DNA of 64,000 bases from Pyrenochaeta sp. MPI-SDFR-AT-0127 (taxonomy: Eukaryota > Ascomycota > Dothideomycetes > Pleosporales > Cucurbitariaceae): NCBI GenBank assembly GCA_020747015.1, contig JAGTJM010000029.1, positions 186,001 to 250,000 of the forward strand. Reading direction: 5' to 3'. The position numbers and the translations under genes were made by a program. Below, in pieces: positions 23,603 through 33,404 of the stretch. A model generated the notes under the pieces. The model worked only from the letters and a program-made list of their open reading frames with translations, searched no databases and was not told the DNA's origin. Position 1 is the first letter of the stretch. Each line of letters begins with the position of its first letter.

Positions 23603-24506
23603 ATGGCATCGATAACTTCAATCATGTCTCCTGTGTCCATAATGCAAACTCTTGCTCTTCTTCTTCCACTGGTCGCGGCTCAGGTGACAGATCCAGCAAC
23701 CCTCAGCGCGTCCATGAAGTATGAGAAAAACTACTCTCTTCTCGCACCCTGCATTAACCAATGTATTTGGGACGTCGGCAACAACGATGCAAATACCCTT
23801 GGCGGCGATGTCGCCCTTCAGCTCTCCTGCTCGGCACCTTGGGTCAACGGCTGCTACTGCAGGGTGGCATCTGCTACTTTTGTCAAAGGATTCATCGCGA
23901 GCTGTGCAACGAGACTATGTACGAGGAGTGGCGGGGCGCTGCCTCAGGAAACAGATGTTGCTAGCGGACAGGCTATATACGTAAGTATGCGCCTTGGAAA
24001 GAAATGTTCAGTGATTGTAAAAAGCAGAACCTGACAGGACCTTTAGGCTAGTTACTGTAGCGCGGCATTGGGGGCGCAATATACGCCTGATTCTGTGGAA
24101 CAAGCAGCTGCGCCAACTCCGGTTCCAGCACCAGGAGGAATAACTATCAGTAAGTCACGGTAAAGAACCGCTGAGGACGGTAACGATACTAACCATTTCC
24201 CTAGTACCAGCAAGCTCGAGAGCAACAACCAGCCTACCAAGGCAGACCAGCGGAAGCACCTCAAATCCTTCCAACCCCTCAGACTCAACATCGAATTCGT
24301 CATCCTCTTCATCAAGCCAAAAAGACAAGAGGATCATGGGTCTGAGTATGGGAGCGTTCATCGGTGTCCTGGTTTCCATCATTTGCAGTCTTCTGGGTCT
24401 TATCTTCGGTATTGCGTTCAAGGTTTATAAGCATAAGAAAGAACAAAAACGACAGGCCCAGATGCATGAAGGTGTGAATGGAGTATACTACACCACCAAG
24501 CACTAA
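23603..24506 (+). CDS. CFEM-like, single-pass membrane glycoprotein
   Basis: Three exons, 23603..23980, 24047..24149 and 24205..24506, give 260 residues. A hydrophobic signal peptide (about 1-26) is followed by an ectodomain with exactly eight cysteines: 50, 54, 76, 84, 86, 101, 106 and 130. The CX3C, CXC and CX4C spacings match the CFEM pattern, while the 21-residue gap between the second and third cysteines is longer than usual. Then comes a Ser/Thr/Pro-rich stalk (about 160-200), one membrane helix (about 206-230) and a basic cytoplasmic tail. CFEM proteins bind haem or iron or act as surface sensors and effectors; which applies here is unknown. The intron before exon 3 has an ACTAAC branch point. 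Confidence 0.78.
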
Positions 24507-26630
24507 GAGCTTAGCGGAGGATTCAAGAATGTCGCACGTCAACGATCAACATGAATAAGATCATGAGCTGAGCTGGCGTTATTGCTTGTCCTTGCACGTA
24601 TTGTCTTCTCTGTACTTTAATTACATTCTTGACCTGCACGCAGGAAATCTATCTTAAATTAGCGGGCGATTGCATTGCATAAAATATTTCTTCAAGACTT
24701 TATATTTATTCCTTGCCTTCAATAAATCTTTCGATATTCAGGATGGCAAAAGGAGATGCACACCGCCAGCTTAACGAATCTCTTCATCCATAAACCGATC
24801 ACTGGTGCTTACAAGTTTTTAGTCTTGGATATGGGAAGTTGTAGCGCTGAGGAGCTAGATATTGTTCAATGTACAGCAGTGAATTTGCAGAGAGGTCCCA
24901 CCCTCCTCATCTAAAGGTATATGTCCTGCACCTGAAACAGATACTTTATTTCCTAGGACGTCAAAAAGTCACTCAATGTATCGTGACCCGTGGAAGAATT
25001 GATCTTCCGAAAACACCGCTAGTGAATCTTTGAAAGCAATGACGCAACCGTGGGTAGTGACATAAGTGGGGCGTATAACTTGTCCCTAAATCTTGCAGGG
25101 TATGTCCAAAGTCTATAGTTACCTCTGGGATGTAAAGGCGTGGGTCGTCGAGCCCCACCCTCTCATTGATTCTGTATTGCGCTGCCTATCAAACAGGCTC
25201 TCCACTTGTTCATAGGCATCGAATCGGGCCGAATTTCAGTCGGGAACTGTGTGCATGAAGTAGCGCTGACGTTCCTCACGTCGCAAGGATCTGCGATATC
25301 GAGTTCGAGGAGTCACGTTCATGAAAGAGGGGGTGAATCATGGTGTGAGTGCAAGGTGTGGCCCAAGTCTCAAACGTCATGCTACATATCCACATTATTG
25401 ACGTAGATACATTTAGACGAGCTGGTGGTGTGCCTAGCACTCATTCTGTTCTTCTTCTCAATGCGGTAACGACCCATGCTGGCCTTTCTGGAAGTTTTAA
25501 CTCTTTATGGGGAGGGCCATTTGTAGTCATGTCGCTCTACACCTTGAATAGTGGGTACAGAAATTGTTTGACAGATTCCTTGGCTGTGTACATTAACTGG
25601 GGATCGAAGATATTCCACAGCCAAGGGAGGGATCAAAATGGAAGTTGGGGAATTAACGGTATTATATAAGTCCTGGTACGGCTGGTACACGAAGAGACCA
25701 TGGAACTAGTATACCTAGAAGAAATTCCGATAGAATTCGAGCTCTATGAGATCGCGATCGGAAATATGGAGAAATGGACGTGGGCTCGGCGCCATGGATA
25801 TGGTTGATGTAAAGAATGCAAGGTGGTGGTCGTACCGTGCTAGGCGTGGTCTTGGATTACACGAACAGAGATCGAACCGATTATTTGGTGTTATATAGGC
25901 AAGAATACGATGGGAGGTACAAGAAGTTGAACATCAATGGGGGTCGTGCGGTTCGACGATCGTGTGTTTTCGGCGGGTCATCGGCGGTATTGGAAACCGG
26001 GATCTTGAGATTCCATGTGTTTCTGAGTAATTCCTATCGTGAACCAATCCTAATCTTTCCTCTCAGAGCGTCCTGTCCGGGCGATGCTGATCATTTCGAT
26101 GTGTGAATTGATAGGGGCTGGGGTGGGGGTGGCCGCTCGCGATTATTTCAACCGGGCCTTTCCTAATTTGTCGGGTTATCGATAGACACACGACGCTGCT
26201 ATGTCTCGAACCATCCCTGAATGAAACACGACCACACTGTCACTGAAACCCACAACGAAAGGAACGGCCCGACACCAGCGTCTTAGCGATGTTTTGCAGC
26301 TCTCTCACGTACATTATGGTACAAGAGGCGGCTTTTAGAGTTGCTGTGCGCCACACACTGAGCCAATCATTATGCTTGAGGGGTCTTGGATTCCCTGTTC
26401 TGGTTACTTTGGAATGTCAAGCATCTCCAAGCTTGTGAACGTAAGGGCAGCTTCTCTACAACTTGGCGTTTGAAGGACGTATCCGAGGTGAGAGCGCGAT
26501 GCTAGAAATTGAAAAGCCTTAAGGTAAGCACCATGTTTCGCGCACCATTGCCTGGCTCCACACGAATTGCTTTCCTTGCTCTCATCCCTCTCTCCATCAC
26601 TATTGTACACGTCTAGTGTAGTAGAAAAAA
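24507..26630. other. gene-free 2.1-kb stretch
   Basis: No convincing gene. An ATG-initiated 96-codon frame at 25816-26106 has no recognisable family or fungal gene signals. A CCAAT at 26363-26367 lies 268 bp before the next gene. No clear transposon ends seen. Confidence 0.5.
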
Positions 26631-27734
26631 ATGGCAACTTTTTTGAAATCTCCAATGTCCCCTAGCTCGCTCCAAACATTCTCCTTCCACGCGGGTACCG
26701 CGAAGAACGATACGACACACCTTTCCGGCGCAACCATGCTGGATTTCTCCAATGGTCGTGAAGCATACCTTGCGACTGCAGACACATCACCTAGTGAAGC
26801 GTTCAATTTGGACCAGCAATCAAGGCGATCTTCGTACGCATCGACTACCAAATCGCAATTACGGCACTCGAATCACACCCTAATCGAGATGCTCCAGAAT
26901 ATCCAAACAGAGCTCACCGCTCATCGGTCAATTATGCTCGATATCCAATCGCGAGTCTCGAATCTTGAGCATACCACTCGAGTTGACAACAAAGAAGGCT
27001 CAGTTCGCCTACCCGAAATAAATGAAGTGCAACTACCTCCCATCAAGCGCACGAGCAACCTTACACGGGAAAGCCAAGCGTGGTGGGAATCATGCCAGAA
27101 CTTTGCACACAATTGCGATACACCTTTCAATGTGAACGAATTTTTGAAGACACCTCGGCGATTCTCAGGCTTCGATTTCAACTTTGAGGCAATGAAGGCG
27201 AAACAAGGTACACCGCCAATGACTCCTGAGGTGGACGATATTCCAGGCCTCACTCCTGCGTCAGACAGAGACGAGCACTCAGATGCTGATACACATGAGG
27301 ATCTTGCACAACCTTTTACCGATGCGCGCTTTCCGACATCAGATCCAACTCTTGGCAATGGCGACGATGGAAGTGATATCGTCGAGCGCATCGTAGAGTT
27401 TGACAAGATCAAGATACCTATGCCGCCACTTCTTCAGTCTCCGCCACGGAGTCTCCGTAGCAAGTCAGCATCTATACTTAGCCCAGAAGAGGGCATTACC
27501 GCTCTTCCAGACCTGCCTCCACCACCGCCACCAGTGGCTGAGACCTCACAACGCTACTACAAAGGTATCAAGAGTTTATTCACATACAAAGCTCTGCTGA
27601 GGAATCGGACTTCGGACAAGGGTGAGCTTTGTGCCTCGCTTATAAATACGCAAGACTAATTAACTACAGAGCACCAAATCCTCATCCACTTCCATCGCAG
27701 AGCAGATCTGCCTAAGAAAAGCGATGATGCCTAA
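26631..27734 (+). CDS. hypothetical protein with coiled coil, probably disordered
   Basis: Two exons, 26631..27621 and 27670..27734 (48-bp intron with a TTAACTAC branch point), give 351 residues. I recognise no domain. A likely coiled coil spans about residues 82-114 (TLIEMLQNIQTEL and following heptads). Around 150-180 is a compact Trp/Phe-containing segment (QAWWESCQNF, FLKTPRRFSGFDF), which could be a conserved core. The remainder is acidic and Pro/Ser-rich with a PPPPPP run near 310. The second exon adds a basic end of 21 residues. No signal peptide or membrane segment. Gene status rests on the long open frame, clean splice signals and start context; function unknown. Confidence 0.75.
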
Positions 27735-28463
27735 CGAAAACACCGTGTCTATTTATGGCCCTACAATGAGTCTCCATTTCATTTCTAGTTATGGCATTCG
27801 CTCATCAAGTCCTGTTTGGGATTCCCTAGAACAAAAGGGAGAGGATTGGTAGATGTAGACTCCATCGCAACTTGATTCTGCATAAGACTGTACTTGCATG
27901 TCTTTTGTTAATACATTCGAATCTCTTTGAAAAAGGGATTTCCTCGATGGTAAGCTCATCGACTTGCAACATACGAGGAGCATGCCGGGAAATCGCCCAG
28001 CAATAGCAACACGATGCGTCACCCGTTCATTCAACTCTATTCCAGCACATCAAAACATTGTGTCAATGTCTCATATACAATTGTGTATCTCACAGTAACT
28101 CAAATCCCATGTTATAGATCGCGTGGCATGCGTCAAAAATGTCGTTGTATTCATATTGCTAGGTAGAGGGAATGGCCCTTGTTAGTTCTCGAGCATACAG
28201 TCATTGCTTGATGCACACTCAGTTTTCTGAAGAATATATGAAACTTCATGGACATGCTCCACTTCATTATTAAGTATCAACAATCGAACATGTGGTAATT
28301 TAAGTCGAAAATATGTACACGGAAAGTATGTGCTCGACCAAGGCCACGATCCATCATCTCCTTGCTTTGTCTGGCGAATTCGTCGCATCGGCGTTCGATA
28401 ATTCTGCCTAATTGTCTCTTCGGACAATCGCCGGCGCTTCAGAATCGCCCATTTGCTGTCCAT
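27735..28463. other. intergenic between convergent genes
   Basis: 729 bp holding 3' regions of the coiled-coil protein gene (+) and the metalloprotease gene (-). Small ORFs at 27789-28034 and 28182-28463 on the minus strand show no family features; the latter stops just upstream of the protease stop codon and is not joined to it. Confidence 0.5.
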
Positions 28464-29384
28464 TTACCATCCCCTGTTTGCTTTCAACTTCCTCCACCAG
28501 TCTCGCAACATCCAGGCATCGAATTCAGTGACTTCAAGAGCGCTACCTGCCATCATGATGAAGTTGGTCTGGCCTTCGGGTGTCCAGTCGTAGAAATCCA
28601 GCAGTCCAAATCCGTGACCGATCTCATGGAGCAGGATATGGATGCTCTCGGACTCAACGTTGTTGAGGAAGTAGTCGGGACCAAGTTCCTGACCCCAGTT
28701 GTATCCAAAGCCACCCATCTGGCCCAAAAGCTCGTCGTCAAGCCAGAGACTGATATCATAACGATTTTCCTTTCCACCAGGGCACTGGCTTAGATCACCG
28801 TCAAGGTGGATCGCACGGTAGCAGCGAGGGTCACACTCAGGGACACCGTTAGGGTCGACAGTCGTGTAGATGTCCAGCCCCGAAGTATCTCCCTCCAAAA
28901 GATTCTTGTTCTTAACAGCATAGCCAACCACGTTGACATCCAGTTTGGTCAGTGGGAAGCCTTCAAACCCGACCAGGACGTCGAACCATTTCTGCATTGA
29001 GCGCTGAAGCGCTTTGACGGTTTGGCCACGCGCAGCCGCGGTGCTCTTGCCCGAGTGATTCCATCGTACGCAGTAGTTGATGCTACCATTGTTGGCGATG
29101 AGCTGATCAGTGATCCAATTCTGGTCCTTAAGTCCATCGGGATTTTCCTTCATAGTCTGCTTCCAAACCTGGTCAAGGCCAGTGACCATGTTCGAAGGCG
29201 GGTTCCAGGTAGTTGCTTTGGGGACGCTTGCGACAGAAACTGAATCGGCGCGGGCAAAGAGGTTTCGTTCCTCCACGGGACAGAATCGTCTGTCAATATG
29301 CTTGATGGTGCGAGCATGGAAGGGGTGAGCCAGCACACCCATTCCGAAAGCCGAAACGGCTAGAAAAGAATCAATTTTAACCAT
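28464..29384 (-). CDS. secreted metzincin-like zinc metalloprotease
   Basis: Single exon, 306 residues from ATG 29384. A signal peptide (about 1-19, ending VLAHP) leads into a mature protein with the full zinc-binding motif HEIGHGFGLLD (His253, Glu254, His257 and Asp263) and a methionine-turn-like NFIMMAG about 20 residues later, the metzincin pattern. Paired cysteines (CDPRC and others) suggest disulfides. The catalytic domain is at the C-terminus, with no extra modules. The enzyme probably acts outside the cell on protein. A TATA-like element lies on the minus strand at 29491-29498, 107 bp upstream. It borders the gene-poor island to its right, a setting often seen for infection-related secreted proteins. 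The precise peptidase family is unassigned. Confidence 0.88.
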   Translation of the reverse strand: MVKIDSFLAVSAFGMGVLAHPFHARTIKHIDRRFCPVEERNLFARADSVSVASVPKATTWNPPSNMVTGLDQVWKQTMKENPDGLKDQNWITDQLIANNGSINYCVRWNHSGKSTAAARGQTVKALQRSMQKWFDVLVGFEGFPLTKLDVNVVGYAVKNKNLLEGDTSGLDIYTTVDPNGVPECDPRCYRAIHLDGDLSQCPGGKENRYDISLWLDDELLGQMGGFGYNWGQELGPDYFLNNVESESIHILLHEIGHGFGLLDFYDWTPEGQTNFIMMAGSALEVTEFDAWMLRDWWRKLKANRGW

Positions 29385-29490
29385 GATCGTAGAATGAATG
29401 AGAGACAAGAACAAAAAACAGTTTGGAAAGAGTGTAAGGCACAAAAGGTTGAGACGTGTGACCTAAATCATTATACAGCCAGGTTGAGTG

Positions 29491-29498
29491 TTTATATA
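29491..29498 (-). promoter_or_regulatory. candidate TATA box of the metalloprotease gene
   Basis: Reads TATATAAA on the minus strand, 107 bp upstream of the protease ATG at 29384. Confidence 0.45.
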
Positions 29499-31697
29499 CA
29501 TCCTTAATCCGCACATCAAACATTAATACGGGAACGAGGTCCTTCCATACGTAAAGACGGGCTAGATGTACAAACACAGCTTCGGTGGAGAAGTAAGCGA
29601 AATTCACTATGGAGACAGGGATCGGGTTGGTCGATGTGGTGAAACATATTTTATGCTTCTGGTTAGCTTTTTCAACGTTATGAGCGCTATGAGGTGCGTG
29701 CCATCTCACCTGTCAAGACGGCTTCACGACGATGGATCGTGTTTACCACGTTGGAAACATAGTGGAATAATTTCTCCGAGCACAATTTCGGACATTCACG
29801 GATCAGGACGTCAAAGGTGGGGATCTGGGCTTAATCCATGAGCTTGATGAAAGGACGAACGCTTATGCGCCACGTCCGGTGTCCGCCCAGAACAGGGATC
29901 ACAGAGAGGACGAAAACCATCGAACCAAAGATAGGAGACCATGAACTTCGAAGCGCTTCAATATTGAGCCACGGAGGCTGTGTCAAATTTATAGGACAAA
30001 TATCGCTCTTCACGGCATAAGTTCTCTTGCTGGAGCCATGCGGAATTGACTTCCAAAATGCGCGGACTAACTACACCCCAAGCGTCCTGGTCAATTCCTT
30101 CTCGTCGATTCTTCATGTGGAGGCTTTCTTCAGCAATAAACAAAAGTACTTGCACAAAAAGTTGACTTCGCTGCTTGAGTAATTTGGTATTTCATTTGCA
30201 TCTTGTGAATGATTGAAACAGCTTTCACCAGGGCCAGAATACGCATTCCGGAAAAGGCTTGATGTGACTGGCTGTTGATCCGCAGACGGCAACAACAGGA
30301 AAATCATTTGTCCGTTAAGCAATTATAGTACTGGATGCACCTTGCGATGCTACTGTTGAATCTTACGCCAGATTAACAATTGAATGTTGTGCCAGCGATA
30401 GATACACAAAGATAATTATTCTTGCGACTCGAAGCACAGCTTAGCAGTTCATTTGATCAATACTGATCTTGATTGAGCTGGCTAGAGAGTAATATACCAA
30501 GATAATTGTTTCCGGGTTTACCCCTTGATCGCCATTTCTCCGATCGCGAAAGCAGCTATCCGCTAGTGTCAACTTGGCAATGAAGACATGATGCTCAATC
30601 CGCCTGAAACTAGTTTTGTAACCCATATATACTTAATCTACGTCCGCGTTGCTCACTTCAAAGTTACTCCCGAGATTGTATGGCTATCAGCGTGTGGTTG
30701 TCTTACTGGGCATTTGGGTGCCCCTCTCTAGAAATGCATTGAAAACTATAAAAGTGTAGTTTTACTATACTGGTGCTCCTCATCCGCGCACATTTTATTC
30801 TGCATCTTTATCTGAATCACCTTTAACATTGCATGTCCGTCAAATCGCCTCCAATACTAGCCATATAGGTCCTTGTGTAAGTAAGTTTCAAAGACGAAGC
30901 ACATGAACCTAGTTCACCCAAATATGGGAGTACGGTTTGTAATTATTCATGCTACGTGACTTGGTTTGTTTGGAATACCTAGAGAACGACATCTGATGCC
31001 AATTGGAAAGCTCAGAAATGTCACCTGGCTGCATGCCACCAAAAAGGGCTTTTCAAATGAACTAGACATCCCCTCTTGCGCCGTATGAACGAAGCCTAAC
31101 ATACAGCCACAAATTTGCCAAGAAGAGTTCTGTCTTGTGCCCCTGCTGCACCAAAAAAAATTGTGCGCAACCTCTTCTTCCGTGTATGCCTATAAGCGAA
31201 CAGTTTCGGATTAAGAGCGGACCAACGTGGTCGCACCAGCGCGAATGAGTCAATTTCTTGCGAACCTGTCAGATGGATGTTGAATACAGCTATGAAGCAG
31301 AGCTACTATTGTACAAACTATATCAATCTGGTTCTGCAGCCCCTGAATAATGCTATGGAAGAATAAACGATGGAGGCGCGGTATCTGTGGAAAACATGAG
31401 TCAATAACTCTATGCTATCAGTGTACCGATATAATCTGTCGAGAAGTCGAAGAGATTCTGACTGAGGCATATGACCATCCGGACAGTGGTTGAATTCACG
31501 AGTACTGTAAGAATATCTCGTACTTAGATACATTGTGAGGCATATTGCGCCCAAGTGTATATTTGTATCGCTCAATACAAGGTAGCCATGTGCTTCTCAT
31601 TAGAAACCACGACAATTTCCCGTAAGACTTCGAATTTTTGTATTTCGAGTGGAACTACCAACATGAGTAGCAGAGTCTGAGTAAAGATATAGAAATT

Positions 31698-31720
31698 TAG
31701 CAGTGTAAAATACACTGCTA
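31698..31720. repeat. perfect 10-bp inverted repeat
   Basis: Arms TAGCAGTGTA and TACACTGCTA are separated by AAA, forming a 23-base palindromic structure. It is followed by a short direct repeat (ACGAGACT / ACGAGACA) at about 31720-31734. It could be a hairpin terminator, a transposon-end relic or chance. Confidence 0.7.
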
Positions 31721-33002
31721 CGAGACTACGAGACAATTCGACGGTATCCGAGGCGGTTCAGAAGCACAGAGTAGCACGAGTGCATGTAAAAACTCTATAA
31801 AATGCTTCTTCCCAAAATACAACTTTGAACCATTAAAGCTAGGTCTACGATAGGAAAAACTATCTCCAAGACCAAAATTGTCACTCTTTGTTTAGTGTGT
31901 AACTTGAAGTGGAGGCGAGGCAACCTCTGTTGATTTAACTACGAGCCCGGCCGTATTTCACAACTAGATCAGCGCCTCATTGGTTATGTTGGTGATTCTT
32001 GAAACTTGATGATATTCACATGAGGTCACAGTGGACGAACTTGGAGCCAAGAATGTTGTCATGGGCTCGTGATTGGCAACGCAGGAACATGATAAGTATG
32101 CTACGAGGGGAGTGGCAGGAGGTGATCCAGCCAAACAACAATAAGACACACTTCAACTCTGGTGTTCCGTTTATCAAACCCCATGATCGTGCATTCTAGA
32201 TTTGAGACACTACAACACTATAGTCTTCGCAATATCTATTGAAGTTTCCTTGCATTAGTCCCAGCACAAAATCCGTCTCGCCTCTTTCGCTCAATACAAT
32301 AATCAAGGTAATATTTATCGGTTGTAGTTGCCGATACATGATTGGTATATACGCAGTAATGCCTCAGAATTCCAAATTAATTGATTAAGTGAAATGATTG
32401 GCTGCTTAATCGGTTCATTGATTTATTGATACGCAACTATATCTCAGGTCAAGGGGTAAGCCGGCAATGCTCGGCCGGTCGGCCAGTCAGCACGTGAAGG
32501 ATTGACCTGCTTCAGTAGAAGCGCACGCTTACCTTTTCTGGGCAGGTCTTAATCTAATCACCCCCAGAAGCTACGTTTGCCTTTATTCCGTGGGTTTTGC
32601 GATTGCTGGGCGCACCGAGTTTATTTAAAAAAAAACTGGCGATGCTTGAAGTACTCCAAGTCTGGAAACTCGTTCCATATTATCATGTGGAGTGCATACT
32701 CATGTCGCAGTCCTTCTAGTTTTCGGGTGCAATCCCGCTATTCGGGCCGTTTTGTCCTGACGGGACATCTTGCCAATTCTGGTTCATGGGCGAAAGGATG
32801 AAACTTGCGTTGCGCAACTGTACTGTTCTGTGGCAAAAACGGCTCTATAGACGAGTGCAATGCGGCCGGAGCTGGAATCAACCTAGTAGTGATCGATAAC
32901 CCAAGCCTATAGCGAGAACCATCGTTAGTGACAGATATTACTTGCAATCTATCTGCATTATAGTCCGTCCGAGCGATGTTTCAATCATAGTCTGAATGCG
33001 TG

Positions 33003-33008
33003 TATAAG
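33003..33008 (+). promoter_or_regulatory. candidate TATA box of the small secreted protein gene
   Basis: TATAAG 117 bp before ATG 33120, followed by a strongly CT-rich leader, typical of expressed fungal genes. Confidence 0.5.
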
Positions 33009-33119
33009 AGCAACTTTGTCACACCTGGTTTCCTTTCAATCTCTCCAACATATCTGTCATATCCAATCATCTAGCTTGCGACCCTCACTTAGCTTCAGGA
33101 GACGTCTTATCATACCAAA

Positions 33120-33404
33120 ATGCAATTCTCAATTGTTTTCGCAGTCATGGCCACCTTGGCGGTTACCTCGGCTTCAGCCCTGCCCCAGACCAGTTCAGTC
33201 AATAAGGGACAGTGCGGTTATGATAATTACAACGATGCATACTACTGCATAATTCGTGAAGTAGTAAGTGCTTTGCTGGTTTGACAAAATAAAGTGCTAA
33301 CAGAGGTAAAGTCCTATGGATGTGCGACGGGAACGTGCAATGACCGTAGCGGCTCACAGTGGCCATGCAGTGGCGCTGACGGAACGTACGCCTGTCCTCA
33401 GTAA
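33120..33404 (+). CDS. small secreted cysteine-rich protein (candidate effector)
   Basis: Two exons, 33120..33263 and 33306..33404, joined in phase, give 80 residues. The 42-bp intron has a GTAAGT donor and a TGCTAAC branch point; the acceptor could be CAG at 33303 or AG at 33305, and only the latter keeps the frame. A clear signal peptide (about 1-20, ending SASA before LPQ) leads into a mature peptide of about 60 residues with six cysteines: 32, 43, 54, 59, 69 and 78, consistent with three disulfides. The mature part is rich in Gly, Tyr, Asn and Ser. I recognise no family. Size, cysteine content and the isolated position in an AT-rich island are typical of host-interaction effectors, but antimicrobial or surface roles are also possible. 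Confidence 0.72.

Larger units (their letters stand above)
29385..33119. other. gene-poor, AT-rich island, left part
   Basis: 3.7 kb without a supportable gene. Two 60-base lines counted by hand (30361 and 32341) have 30-33% G+C, against 53% for a line inside the monooxygenase gene (10501). Open frames are short (up to about 110 codons) and scattered. A perfect inverted repeat lies at 31698-31720. The stretch may be decayed repeat DNA, possibly after RIP, but I recognise no transposon protein fragment. Confidence 0.55.

Noticed and set aside
25816..26106. 96-codon ATG-initiated ORF
   Set aside because: No domain, no signal peptide, no promoter-like context; kept only as a remark in the intergenic entry.
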